A DNA stretch of 64,000 nt from an uncultured Pseudomonadales bacterium. Its GTDB lineage: Bacteria > Pseudomonadota > Gammaproteobacteria > Pseudomonadales > Azotimanducaceae. The first letter of the stretch is position 1; each line of letters starts with the position of its first letter. A program made the translations under genes and the position numbers. This document shows positions 48,200-56,357 of the stretch, piece after piece. The stretch spans positions 620,001-684,000 of the forward strand of contig OY282379.1 of NCBI GenBank assembly GCA_958295875.1. Reading direction: 5' to 3'. The notes below the pieces were generated by a model that was not told the DNA's origin, ran no database searches, and was given only the letters and a program-made list of their open reading frames with translations.

Positions 48200-49174
48200 A
48201 TGCAAATCGGTAACTGGAAATCCACCCCCGAACTCGGCCCGCTCTATCGGCAAATCCGGGAGATGGGATTGGAGCGCAACATCGCGGAGCTGGACGCATT
48301 CGGCTTCACGGTGCTGGAGCCTGGCGTCGCGGCTCCGATGGAGTGGGTGCGACGGCTGCGAGACCGCTTGCTCGATGTGGCGCACCAGCGCACCGGTGTC
48401 CGGCACGACCTTGAAGGCGGCGCGCATGGGCAACTGCTGAACACGCAGCCCCAGTTCAAGCATCAGTACATCCTTTACTACCTGTTGCTTGAAGACCCGA
48501 TTTTCCAACAGGCCGTGTGCAACCCGCACTTGCTCGCGCTGCAAACCTACATGCTCGGCTTCAACTGCCGCCTGTCGAGCTGCACATCCTTCGTGAAGTG
48601 GCGCGACGAAGAAGGCTACGGCCCGACGCTGGGCTTGCACGCGGATACGCCGGTGGCCCATCCCATCCCCGTCGGCAAGGACACGCACACCGGCAACAGC
48701 GCGTTCCTGCTCACAGACTACACGCTGGCGAACGGCGCCTTGGCGATGGTGCCAGGCAGCCACCGCCACGCCCGCCAACCGGGGCCCGGCGAAGGGGTGG
48801 ACGCCGCTATTCCGATTGAAGCGCCGATGGGGTCGCTGGTGGTGTGGAACGGCAACATGTGGCACGGCGCGTTCCCGCGCAGCGAAGAAGGGCTGCGCCT
48901 CGTGCTGACGATGTACTTCAACCGCGCCTACCTGTATCCGCAAGAGGATTACCGGCGCAACGTCACCCAAGCGATCTTGGACGCCAATCCGAAGCGCTTG
49001 GCCGTGCTGCTGGGCCTCGCGGACGCCAACATGTGGGACAGTGCGGACGGGCCGGATTTCCGTGGCGCCTTCGACGTGCTGCGCGCCGCCCGAGAGGAGG
49101 CCGGCCTGCCGACGCCGGCCAACCCCTACGAAGCGCAGCCGGACGAGACGGAGGTGCAGGTGGCGGCGGGCTGA
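48200..49174 (+). CDS. Phytanoyl-CoA dioxygenase (PhyH) family protein
   Basis: A 324-residue Fe(II)/2-oxoglutarate oxygenase. His ~147 and Asp ~149 are in LGLHADTPV and the distal His ~222 in GNMWHGAFPRS, followed by EGLRLVLTMYF with the cofactor arginine. NGALAMVPGSHRHAR is a family block. The family alpha-hydroxylates fatty acyl-CoAs but is also widespread in secondary metabolism, so the substrate is open. It is followed by TesB, an acyl-CoA thioesterase, which favours an acyl-CoA substrate. Confidence 0.9.
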   Translation: MQIGNWKSTPELGPLYRQIREMGLERNIAELDAFGFTVLEPGVAAPMEWVRRLRDRLLDVAHQRTGVRHDLEGGAHGQLLNTQPQFKHQYILYYLLLEDPIFQQAVCNPHLLALQTYMLGFNCRLSSCTSFVKWRDEEGYGPTLGLHADTPVAHPIPVGKDTHTGNSAFLLTDYTLANGALAMVPGSHRHARQPGPGEGVDAAIPIEAPMGSLVVWNGNMWHGAFPRSEEGLRLVLTMYFNRAYLYPQEDYRRNVTQAILDANPKRLAVLLGLADANMWDSADGPDFRGAFDVLRAAREEAGLPTPANPYEAQPDETEVQVAAG

Positions 49175-49204
49175 CCGCCGGCGTTGCTAGACAGCCGCCG
49201 CCGC

Positions 49205-50086
49205 ATGGCGCAGCGCACCGTGGAACCAGAGCGTGGCGGAGACCCTTCGCCGGCATCATTTGTCGCCCTGTTGGAACTGCAGGATGTCGGCGGCGATGCG
49301 TTCGTCGCGCCGCCGGCGCCGGAGCAAACCGGCCGCCTGTATGGCGGGCAGTTGTTGGCGCAAGGGCTCGCAGCCGCAAGCCGCACCGTGGCAGCGCCCA
49401 GGGCGCCACATTCGCTGCACGGCTACTTCTTGCGCGCCGGAGCAGTGGACGCGCCATTGCGCGTGGAGGTGGAGCGCGTCCGCGATGGCCGTTCGTTCAG
49501 CGCCCGCGCGGTGCGCGTGCTGCAGGACGGCCGCCTGCTGTTCCGCATGATGGCCTCCTATCAGGTTCCCGAACCGGGCGCGGCATTCACGGCGCGCGCC
49601 ATGCCCCCGGCACCACCCGCCGACACCGTGGCGATGACGTACAACGAGTTCAGCCGCCGCGCCGGCGAGGAAGAGGATTGGGACGGCGAAGCGCGGCCCA
49701 TGGACTTGCGCTACGTTAACCCGCCAGACCCGCAGCCCGGCGAACCGGTGCTGGAAGACCAACGGGTGTGGATGCGCGTTCGCGATGCGCTCGGCGACGA
49801 TGCGGCGCTGCACTACGCCGGCATTGCCTACCTCGCCGACAGCACCTTGATCGACCACGCCGCGCTGCCCCACGGCCGGCGCTGGCAGGAACCCTCGCTC
49901 AACGGCACCAGCCTAGACCATGCGATGTGGTTCCACCGCCCCGCCCGCGCCGACGCGTGGCTGTTGTTCGACCAATCCGTGGAAGCCACCGGCGGCTCGC
50001 GCGGCTTCGTCACTGGGCGCATCTACACTGCCGACGGGGCGCTGGTGGCCAGTTGCGCGCAAGAGGGATTGCTGCGCTGGAAGTGA
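49205..50086 (+). CDS. tesB: Acyl-CoA thioesterase II (TesB)
   Basis: A 293-residue double hot-dog thioesterase that hydrolyses medium and long acyl-CoAs. Blocks GRLYGGQLLAQGLAAASRTV and HSLHGYFLRAGAVDAPL make the first hot-dog. The second has the catalytic Asp region GTSLDHAMWFHRP and DQSVEATGGSRGFVTGRI. I start at the ATG; a TTG 21 bases upstream is less likely. It lies ~30 bases after the PhyH gene and converges with the EthD gene. Confidence 0.92.
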   Translation: MAQRTVEPERGGDPSPASFVALLELQDVGGDAFVAPPAPEQTGRLYGGQLLAQGLAAASRTVAAPRAPHSLHGYFLRAGAVDAPLRVEVERVRDGRSFSARAVRVLQDGRLLFRMMASYQVPEPGAAFTARAMPPAPPADTVAMTYNEFSRRAGEEEDWDGEARPMDLRYVNPPDPQPGEPVLEDQRVWMRVRDALGDDAALHYAGIAYLADSTLIDHAALPHGRRWQEPSLNGTSLDHAMWFHRPARADAWLLFDQSVEATGGSRGFVTGRIYTADGALVASCAQEGLLRWK

Positions 50087-50152
50087 TGCCGGCGACGAGC
50101 GCCCTACCCGTTTAGGCAGCGCTTTCCGAAGTGTCTGACTTGGGCGAACCGC

Positions 50153-50881
50153 CTAGGGGATTCCCACCATTTCGGTATTGGAGCGGAATATCTTCATGCG
50201 CTCCATGTCCACCCACTCTTCCATGCCATCGGCCTTAATGGTCTGCCGATAGCCCTGCCAGCCAGACTCGTCCGGGAAGTAGAGTTCCGCGAGGCCCGCA
50301 TAGCGCTCCGCTGCCGGCGCCACGCTGTGGCTCACCACATAGCGAAAGCCACCCACCTGCTCCATCACAGACCGCACGTTGGGAACATGCTTGGTGAGCC
50401 AGTGCGCGAAAAAGGCGTCGTAGTCTATGCCCGGCTTGGCCGCCACCAGAAAGCTCACCTTGAAGAAACCGGAGCGCGTGCTGGGGAACGGGTCGTTCAG
50501 CGTCAGCGGCTCGGCGGGCAACGCGCCGTCCATCACCACATACTCGGTGGTCGTCCAAGGCAGGTAGGGTTCCGTCTTCTGCTGGAACGTGTCCCGCGGC
50601 GGCCGCCCGTAGGGCTTGTCCGGAACGGGCAGCGGCTCTTTGAACCACAGCTGCGCCATGCCGTCCCACGGGTGTTCGCCGGCAGCGTTGGCGCCAAACA
50701 ACGTGACGATGTAGCGAAACGCATGGTTGGTGCCGCGCTCCCCTTGGCGGCGCTGCGCGGCGACGACGCCGGCCATGTGGTTGCCATACCAGTGCGCAAC
50801 GAGTTCTTCTCGGGAGACCTCGGGCAGCCGCTTGATGAGAAAAATGGTCTTGGCGCCCGCGGCGGGCTGCAAAGCGTTCAT
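50153..50881 (-). CDS. EthD domain protein (two repeats)
   Basis: A 242-residue protein with two EthD-type ferredoxin-like halves: KTIFLIKRLPEVSREELVAH with HWYGNHMAGVVAAQ, and FFKVSFLVAAKPGIDYDAFF with HWLTKHVPNVRSVM. Each has the L-x-R/K ... F/HW-x-x-x-H pattern. The family takes part in ether or aromatic degradation, often as small dimeric enzymes. A duplicated single-chain form is common. Its function here is unknown. It is alone on the minus strand. Confidence 0.85.
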   Translation of the reverse strand: MNALQPAAGAKTIFLIKRLPEVSREELVAHWYGNHMAGVVAAQRRQGERGTNHAFRYIVTLFGANAAGEHPWDGMAQLWFKEPLPVPDKPYGRPPRDTFQQKTEPYLPWTTTEYVVMDGALPAEPLTLNDPFPSTRSGFFKVSFLVAAKPGIDYDAFFAHWLTKHVPNVRSVMEQVGGFRYVVSHSVAPAAERYAGLAELYFPDESGWQGYRQTIKADGMEEWVDMERMKIFRSNTEMVGIP

Positions 50882-51042
50882 GGGGCCTCCTTCCGATGAT
50901 CCAAGCGAGTGCCCGGATGTTCGCCCCGCCCTGCCCGCCGGTCAAGCGGGAGACCTGCCCCAGCGAACCGCTTCACCGTTTTGTCCGTCCGCTGGGCAGG
51001 TGTTATCTTGCGCCCACCTGCAGCCAAGGAAGAGCCACAGCG

Positions 51043-51360
51043 ATGATCTTCGATGTCCACTATCACAAGTGCCGCTATGGAACGGCGCAAGCGCAAATGA
51101 AGCTGTACGAAGAGAAGGGCATGGCCGCCCACCAACGCCATCTCGGCAAGCCGGTGGTGTTCGGCATCGGCGACACCGGCGACGTCGATTCGTACACGCA
51201 CATCATGGTGTTCGAGAGCGCCGCGGAGCGAGAGAGCTGCCGCGCGGCGCTGGGAGCGGATCCTGAGTGGCAAGCGTACTTGGCAGCCTGCCGCGAAGCC
51301 GGCTACATCGTGAGCAGGGAGAACCACACCTTGCTGGCGGCTTCTTTCCTCGGCAAGTAA
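51043..51360 (+). CDS. NIPSNAP family protein
   Basis: A 105-residue dimeric alpha-beta barrel protein of the NIPSNAP type. MIFDVHYHKCRYGTAQAQMK is the first strand and LYEEKGMAAHQRHLGKPVVF follows. YTHIMVFESAAERESCRAAL and DPEWQAYLAACREAG are the typical second half. Its role is unknown; relatives occur beside oxygenases and degradative enzymes. AAGGAAG precedes the ATG, and the upstream open frame lacks family similarity. A palindromic repeat array follows its stop. Confidence 0.88.
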   Translation: MIFDVHYHKCRYGTAQAQMKLYEEKGMAAHQRHLGKPVVFGIGDTGDVDSYTHIMVFESAAERESCRAALGADPEWQAYLAACREAGYIVSRENHTLLAASFLGK

Positions 51361-51364
51361 CGCT

Positions 51365-51428
51365 TTCGAGAAGTATCTTCTTCGAGAAGCATCTTCTTCG
51401 AGAAGCATCTTCTTCAAGAAGCAAGAGG
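51365..51428. repeat. 16-base palindromic tandem repeat array
   Basis: Three full units of TTCGAGAAGCATCTTC (51365-51380 with one change, 51381-51396, 51397-51412) and a degenerate fourth. Each joint gives CTTCTTCGAGAAG, a 5-base-pair hairpin. It lies just past the NIPSNAP stop, between convergent genes, and may act as a terminator or protein-binding array. Confidence 0.75.
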
Positions 51429-51478
51429 GCGTCAGGCGGCGCCGGGCTCGGACGACCACCGAGCCCCGGCCTCATCGG

Positions 51479-53218
51479 CTACGGCCGGCTGGGCACCTGC
51501 ACGGTGAGGACATCCGCGTTGTGGAACTGCTGATGGCGCACGGAAGACGCGACATGGCGCAGCATCCGCAACGGCAGGTCGCGCATGGGGTCGCTCCCTG
51601 CCGGTTCCTCGGCGAGCAGCGCAATGCGATCTTGCAGGTTCTCCTCGGTGGCGACGGTCGTGACGAGTTCCAGCGTGGCGCCGGTGCCCGTGCCGCGCAC
51701 GGTGAGCTGAAGCCGGCGCGTTTCCCGCGTGGCCTCGCCGCGCTCACCCGCCGTCGCCTCGCTCTGCAATAGCGCCGCCAGCGCCTCTTCGGCGGCTGCC
51801 GCCACCCGCTCTTGCAGGGCGCTGCCCCAGTTGCGGCGCGCGGCGAACGTCGCGAGGAACGCTTGGATATTCTCCAGTTCCGCTGCTTCCGCCCGCCCGG
51901 CGAAGCGCCCGCTGCGCGGCTGCGTCAGGTTCACCACCAACGTCAGCAGGATGGCGGTGGCGCCCCCGGCGACCATGCCGTTGCCCAACAACCCGCCGGC
52001 GAAGTCCGCCACGATGTGCGGGAAGATCAACTGCGCTTGGAAGCCCACGCCGACCCAGAACGAGACGCCGACGATCAAGCCGGCGGAGTAGGTCAAGCCT
52101 TCCTGCATCACTTCCCGCACACCGCCGATGAACAGCAAGACCATGACCACGCCGATGGCGGCCGCCACCACGGGGCTGGGGATGGCGATGACGACCGCCA
52201 GCGCCTTTGGCATGCAGGCTGCCAGAATCAGGATCGCGCCAGCGGCGATGCCCACCCGGCGCGCCGCCACGCCGGTGAGCTCGATGACGGATGCGCCGAT
52301 CGGATAGGGCGTGTTCGGGGCGCCGCCGCCCAAGCCAGCGAGCAGATTGCCAGTGCCTTCCGCGGCGATGCTGCCTTGCACGGCGCGGAAGTCCACCGCA
52401 CGGGGGCCGCTCCACGACACCCGTTGGGTGGCGATGGCCGCGCCAATGGATTTCGTCAGCGCCACCAAGGAGATGAAGGCAAACACCGGCAACAGCGCCC
52501 AAAACTCTGCGTCGAAAGAGAGGTCCAAGCCCGGCCAATCCGCCAACGACATGCCGACCCATGGCGCGTCCACGATGCGCTGGGTGTCGTAGATGCCGAA
52601 CAGCGCCCCGACGGCCGCGCCACCGACGACGCCAATCACCGGTGCCCACAGCCGCAGCGCATTGTTGCCCTTGAGGCCGATGCCAACGATCAGCGCCACC
52701 GTGACGAGGGCGCAAACTGGCCCTGCCGCGATAGGCGCTTCCGCCGGCGCTTGGTTGAGCAGCCGCGCCAGAATGGGCATGACAGAGACTGGCAGCAACA
52801 TGATGACGGTGCCGGTCACCGTCGGCGTCAGCAGCCGCCGCACCAGCGACAGCCGGGTGGACATGGCCATCTGCAATAGCGCCACCACGACCACGAGGGT
52901 GGCGAGCAGTGCCGGGCCGCCGGTGGCCAGCGCCGTTGCGCCGACGGCGATGAAGATGCTGGAGGTGCCGGCCACGATGCAATAGCCCGCGCCGACGCGG
53001 CCGAACCGAAGCGCCTGCAGAATCGTGCCGACGCCGCAGCACAGCACGGTCGCGAACACGCCCCACAGCAGATAGTTTTCTGCGCCGCCGCCGCGGAAGA
53101 CGACGGCAGCCACCATGACGCAGGAGTTGATCGTCAGGATGGCGAGCTGCGCCCCTTGGCCAAGAGCCAGCCAACTGGACGGGCCGCCGTCGGCTTCGTA
53201 GCGGAGTCCTGCGCTCAT
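51479..53218 (-). CDS. NCS2-type nucleobase permease with soluble HATPase-like C-terminal domain
   Basis: A 579-residue protein. Residues ~1-430 are an NCS2/solute carrier 23-type permease with the gate motifs FSLVALTKSIGAAIATQRVS-like (SLVALTKSIGAAIA), GLGGGAPNTPYPIGASVI and GILIL-type spans, 12-14 in all. Substrates of the family are purines, uracil or ascorbate. The last ~145 residues are soluble: IQAFLATFAARRNWGSAL, AAAAEEALAALLQSE and RRLQLTVRGTGTGATLELV. This resembles the anti-sigma/HATPase_c_2 fold, but the usual Asn of the ATP-binding N box is missing. It lies 51 bases after DctM in the receptor-TRAP operon. Confidence 0.82.
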   Translation of the reverse strand: MSAGLRYEADGGPSSWLALGQGAQLAILTINSCVMVAAVVFRGGGAENYLLWGVFATVLCCGVGTILQALRFGRVGAGYCIVAGTSSIFIAVGATALATGGPALLATLVVVVALLQMAMSTRLSLVRRLLTPTVTGTVIMLLPVSVMPILARLLNQAPAEAPIAAGPVCALVTVALIVGIGLKGNNALRLWAPVIGVVGGAAVGALFGIYDTQRIVDAPWVGMSLADWPGLDLSFDAEFWALLPVFAFISLVALTKSIGAAIATQRVSWSGPRAVDFRAVQGSIAAEGTGNLLAGLGGGAPNTPYPIGASVIELTGVAARRVGIAAGAILILAACMPKALAVVIAIPSPVVAAAIGVVMVLLFIGGVREVMQEGLTYSAGLIVGVSFWVGVGFQAQLIFPHIVADFAGGLLGNGMVAGGATAILLTLVVNLTQPRSGRFAGRAEAAELENIQAFLATFAARRNWGSALQERVAAAAEEALAALLQSEATAGERGEATRETRRLQLTVRGTGTGATLELVTTVATEENLQDRIALLAEEPAGSDPMRDLPLRMLRHVASSVRHQQFHNADVLTVQVPSRP

Positions 53219-53269
53219 TGCTTGGCAACCGGGCTGTGCGACGATGGCTGCATCGTACCACCGAGTGAT

Positions 53270-54580
53270 TCAACGGCTGCCATACAGGGCGTCCGGCAGC
53301 CATGTCGCAATCTGCGGCACGGCGAAGATCAGCGCGATCGCCCCCAGCATCGCCAGCCAGAACGGCCAAATGCCGCGGAAGATGGTGGCGAGCGGCACGT
53401 CCTGGGCGATGCCCTTGACGACGAACACGTTGATGCCCACCGGCGGCGAGATCAAGCCCATTTCCAGCGTCACCACCACGAGCACGCCGAACCAGATCAG
53501 GTTCACATCCGCGGCGACCAGAATCGGCAGCAGCAAGGGGATGGCCAACACCAGAATGGCGAATCCCTCCAAGAAGGTGCCGAGCGCGATGAACAGCAAC
53601 AAGGCCGCCAGCGCGATCTGCGCACCGGAGAGACCCTGTGCGCCGATCCACTCCGCGAGGACCACCATCGCCTGGGTGAAGCCGATGAAGGTCTTGAAGA
53701 CGAAGGCGCCGCAGAGCACCAGAAACGCGGTGCCGGTGGCGCGCAACGTGCCGGCGCACACATCCACCACGCTGCGCCAATTCAACCTGCGTCGGACGAC
53801 GAGGGTGGCGAAGGCTAGGAAGGCGCCGACGCCAGCCGCTTCAATGGCCGAGAACGCGCCCGCGTACAGGCCGACCATCATGCCGCCGATGAGGGCGACG
53901 GTCCACCCGGCGCGCGCCAAGGCGCGCCAGCGTTCGCGCCAAGGCGGCGACAACTGCGCGCGCGGCGCCTTGTCGGGCGCGCGCTTGACCACGGCCCACA
54001 CCGTCAACACGAACAGCGTGGTCAGCAGGATGCCGGGCAAGACGCCGGCGGCGAACAAGTGCCCAATGCTGGCCTCTGTCAGCACGGCGTAGATCACCAA
54101 GCCCACCGATGGCGGTATCAAAATCCCCAGCGTGCCGCCGGCGGCGACGGCGCCGGTCGCCAAGGAGTCGGCGTAGCCGTAGCGACGCATCTCGCCGAGC
54201 GAAACCCGGCCGATGGTGAGCGCGGAAGCGAGCGATGAACCGGACAGCGCCGAGAAGCCGGCGCAGCCGACGATGGAGGCAGACGCCAATCCGCCACGCA
54301 AGTGGCCCAGCCAGCTGTTGGCGGCGACGTACAGGTCCCTCCCCATGCCGGCCACCACCGCGAGATGGCCCATGAGAATGAACAACGGCAGGATGGTGAG
54401 CGAAGGCTTTGACGCCACTGCGAAAATCTCGCCGGCGAGGGTCGGCAACGCCGCTGCCGGCCGGATCAAGGCGATGCCGACGGTGCCCGCGAGCAACAAC
54501 GCGAGGCCCACCGGCACGCGCAGCAACAGCAGCAGGCCAAGGCCGGCGAAACCTAGAACGGCAGTTTCGGTGCCGGCCAT
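53270..54580 (-). CDS. TRAP transporter large permease DctM
   Basis: The 436-residue main membrane subunit of a tripartite (TRAP) importer driven by sodium or protons. About 12 spans are present, with family motifs LFILMGHLAVVAGMGRDLY, GGTLGILIPPSVGLVIYAV and PLLLPILVAADVNLIWFGVLVV; PPVGINVFVVKGIAQDVPL lies near the end. It works with DctQ and DctP encoded just upstream. A 164-base gap separates it from DctQ; nothing was found in that gap. The substrate is unknown. Confidence 0.94.
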   Translation of the reverse strand: MAGTETAVLGFAGLGLLLLLRVPVGLALLLAGTVGIALIRPAAALPTLAGEIFAVASKPSLTILPLFILMGHLAVVAGMGRDLYVAANSWLGHLRGGLASASIVGCAGFSALSGSSLASALTIGRVSLGEMRRYGYADSLATGAVAAGGTLGILIPPSVGLVIYAVLTEASIGHLFAAGVLPGILLTTLFVLTVWAVVKRAPDKAPRAQLSPPWRERWRALARAGWTVALIGGMMVGLYAGAFSAIEAAGVGAFLAFATLVVRRRLNWRSVVDVCAGTLRATGTAFLVLCGAFVFKTFIGFTQAMVVLAEWIGAQGLSGAQIALAALLLFIALGTFLEGFAILVLAIPLLLPILVAADVNLIWFGVLVVVTLEMGLISPPVGINVFVVKGIAQDVPLATIFRGIWPFWLAMLGAIALIFAVPQIATWLPDALYGSR

Positions 54581-54744
54581 CTACCCGCCGCAGAGGGTGG
54601 CCGGACACAGGCCGGCGAGCCGCGGCACAGGCACGGCGCGGCGTTCGCCGCCGGTACGAGCGCGGCGAACATGAAGCGCGTGTCTCGGCACCCGCATACA
54701 CAGCCTAGACGGGCGCATTCGCAGTGTGTGCCGCAAGCTCTCGC

Positions 54745-55272
54745 CTATCCCGCTGGCGCTTCGCTGCGATGCATCTGCAGCGTCGCCAAGCGAATCAACA
54801 GCAGCCCGGCGACAACGCCGAACGCAGTGCCGAGCGCGTAGTAGAACGGCGTGTGGACCACCAACAGAGTCGGCGTGGTGGCGCCGCAAGGGGCCCCGCA
54901 GGCACCGTGCCGAAACAAGGCAAAGGCCACCAGCGCCGCCGTCGCCGCGCCAAGCAGCCCTGCGACGACGTCCGTCACCCGCGTTGCGCGTCGCGGAACA
55001 ACGCTGTCGATGGCGTCCACGGCGACATGCGCGTTGTCCCATGCGGCGTAGACGATGGCGCTCGCCACCACCACGACCAGCGCCATCGCCGAGACGTCCT
55101 CCGCGCCAAAGATCGGCGCGTTCAGGGCATAGCGCGCCACCACGGCGACGACGACGGTGGCTACCATCACCACCAGCGCAACGCCGCCGGCGACGGCGAA
55201 CCCGCGCACCAGCCAAGCGAACGCCGCATCGGCACCCCGCCCGCCCGCCACCAACCGGCTGGCGCGGCTCAT
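54745..55272 (-). CDS. TRAP transporter small permease DctQ
   Basis: A 175-residue four-span membrane subunit. FAVAGGVALVVMVATVVVAVVARYAL, the usual DctQ start, is followed by GAEDVSAMALVVVVASAIVYAAWDN and an HVAVD segment. It supports DctM and docks the binding protein. It overlaps the end of dctP by 4 bases, so they are coupled. Confidence 0.88.
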   Translation of the reverse strand: MSRASRLVAGGRGADAAFAWLVRGFAVAGGVALVVMVATVVVAVVARYALNAPIFGAEDVSAMALVVVVASAIVYAAWDNAHVAVDAIDSVVPRRATRVTDVVAGLLGAATAALVAFALFRHGACGAPCGATTPTLLVVHTPFYYALGTAFGVVAGLLLIRLATLQMHRSEAPAG

Positions 55273-56348
55273 GCGCCCTTCAGCAACGCGACCACTTGCG
55301 CCACCGACATGTCGCCGGCTTGGCTCTCAAGGGCAGCATCCAGCGCCGGCGCCACCGCAGCTTCAAAGCGCTGTTTTTCCGCCGCCGACAACTCGATCAC
55401 CTGCACGCCGGCGTTCGCGCAGGCCACTAGGCCGCGTTCGGCCTCTTGGGCGTAGCCGACGCCGCCACCGATCGACAGCGCGGCGCCCGCGGCCGCGTCC
55501 ACCCAGCCTTGCGCGGCGGGAGAGAGCGCCGCGTAGACATCAAGGTTCATCAGCAACGCCACCGGCGTGCCCGACAGCGGCAGCCAAGTGGTGAGGTAGT
55601 TGGCCGGTTCCTGCAGCTTGAAGCCATCGATCGCCGACGGCGCGGCGACGACGCCGTCGATGACGCCGTTGGCGAGGTTCTGATAGACGACGTTGATGGG
55701 CTGGACGATGGGCGTAGCGCCCAGCGCCTCGACAAACGGCACGTCGAGCCGCGACGCAACGCGAACCTTGAGGCCGCGCATTGCTTCCAGCGTTCGCACG
55801 GGCACATCTCGGGTCAACAACGCCGCCGGCGGCGTAGACCAAAGCGCCAGCACCTTCGCCCGGTACTCGCGCTCCAGCACTGGCCGCGCCCGCAACAGCG
55901 CCATCGTGCAAGCCTGGGCCGAGTCGCAAACGCCTGGGGAGGACACGACATTCGTCTTCGGAAACAAGGCGCTGGTGTAGCCGGGCAACGCGAACACGAT
56001 GTCCGCCACGCCATCGAGCAGAATCGAATACTGCCTTGGCGGCGATGAGTTCAGGGCACCGCCCGGAAACTGCTTCACCACCAAACGCCCCTCGGATAGC
56101 TGCGCCAGCCGTTCTTGGAAGGGCGTGAACACGGCGCTCGTCATGGCATGTTGCGGGCCCATGAAGTACGCGAGCGACAACTCGGTTTGGGCTGTGGCGG
56201 CATCTGCGACGGCGATGCTGGCGCACAATAACGCGCCAACCCGGGCGCGGGAGATTCGACTCGGCGCCTTGCCGCAAGCCGCCACTTCGCCCTTCCCGTC
56301 GCGCCGGACGCTGCGATGGGGAACACTGAGGTGACGCCAGCAAGGCAT
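55269..56348 (-). CDS. TRAP transporter substrate-binding protein DctP
   Basis: A 359-residue periplasmic binding protein. A basic N-terminus runs into a signal region (VGALLCASIAVADAATAQ). The mature domain starts TELSLAYFMGPQHAMTSAVF. Family blocks LSEGRLVVKQFPGGAL, GLKVRVASRLDVPFVEALGA and YQNLANGVIDGVVAAPSAI are present. The conserved arginine that grips carboxylates sits in LKVRVASR. The true start may be slightly downstream of the chosen ATG. It begins 9 bases after the TBDR stop, tying receptor and importer together. Confidence 0.9.
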   Translation of the reverse strand: MPCWRHLSVPHRSVRRDGKGEVAACGKAPSRISRARVGALLCASIAVADAATAQTELSLAYFMGPQHAMTSAVFTPFQERLAQLSEGRLVVKQFPGGALNSSPPRQYSILLDGVADIVFALPGYTSALFPKTNVVSSPGVCDSAQACTMALLRARPVLEREYRAKVLALWSTPPAALLTRDVPVRTLEAMRGLKVRVASRLDVPFVEALGATPIVQPINVVYQNLANGVIDGVVAAPSAIDGFKLQEPANYLTTWLPLSGTPVALLMNLDVYAALSPAAQGWVDAAAGAALSIGGGVGYAQEAERGLVACANAGVQVIELSAAEKQRFEAAVAPALDAALESQAGDMSVAQVVALLKGA

Positions 56349-56357
56349 GGGCCAGCG

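Noticed and set aside
51744..53780. 678-residue minus-strand frame overlapping NCS2 and DctM
   Set aside because: It is an out-of-frame shadow, Arg/His-rich, while the two real genes have clear families.
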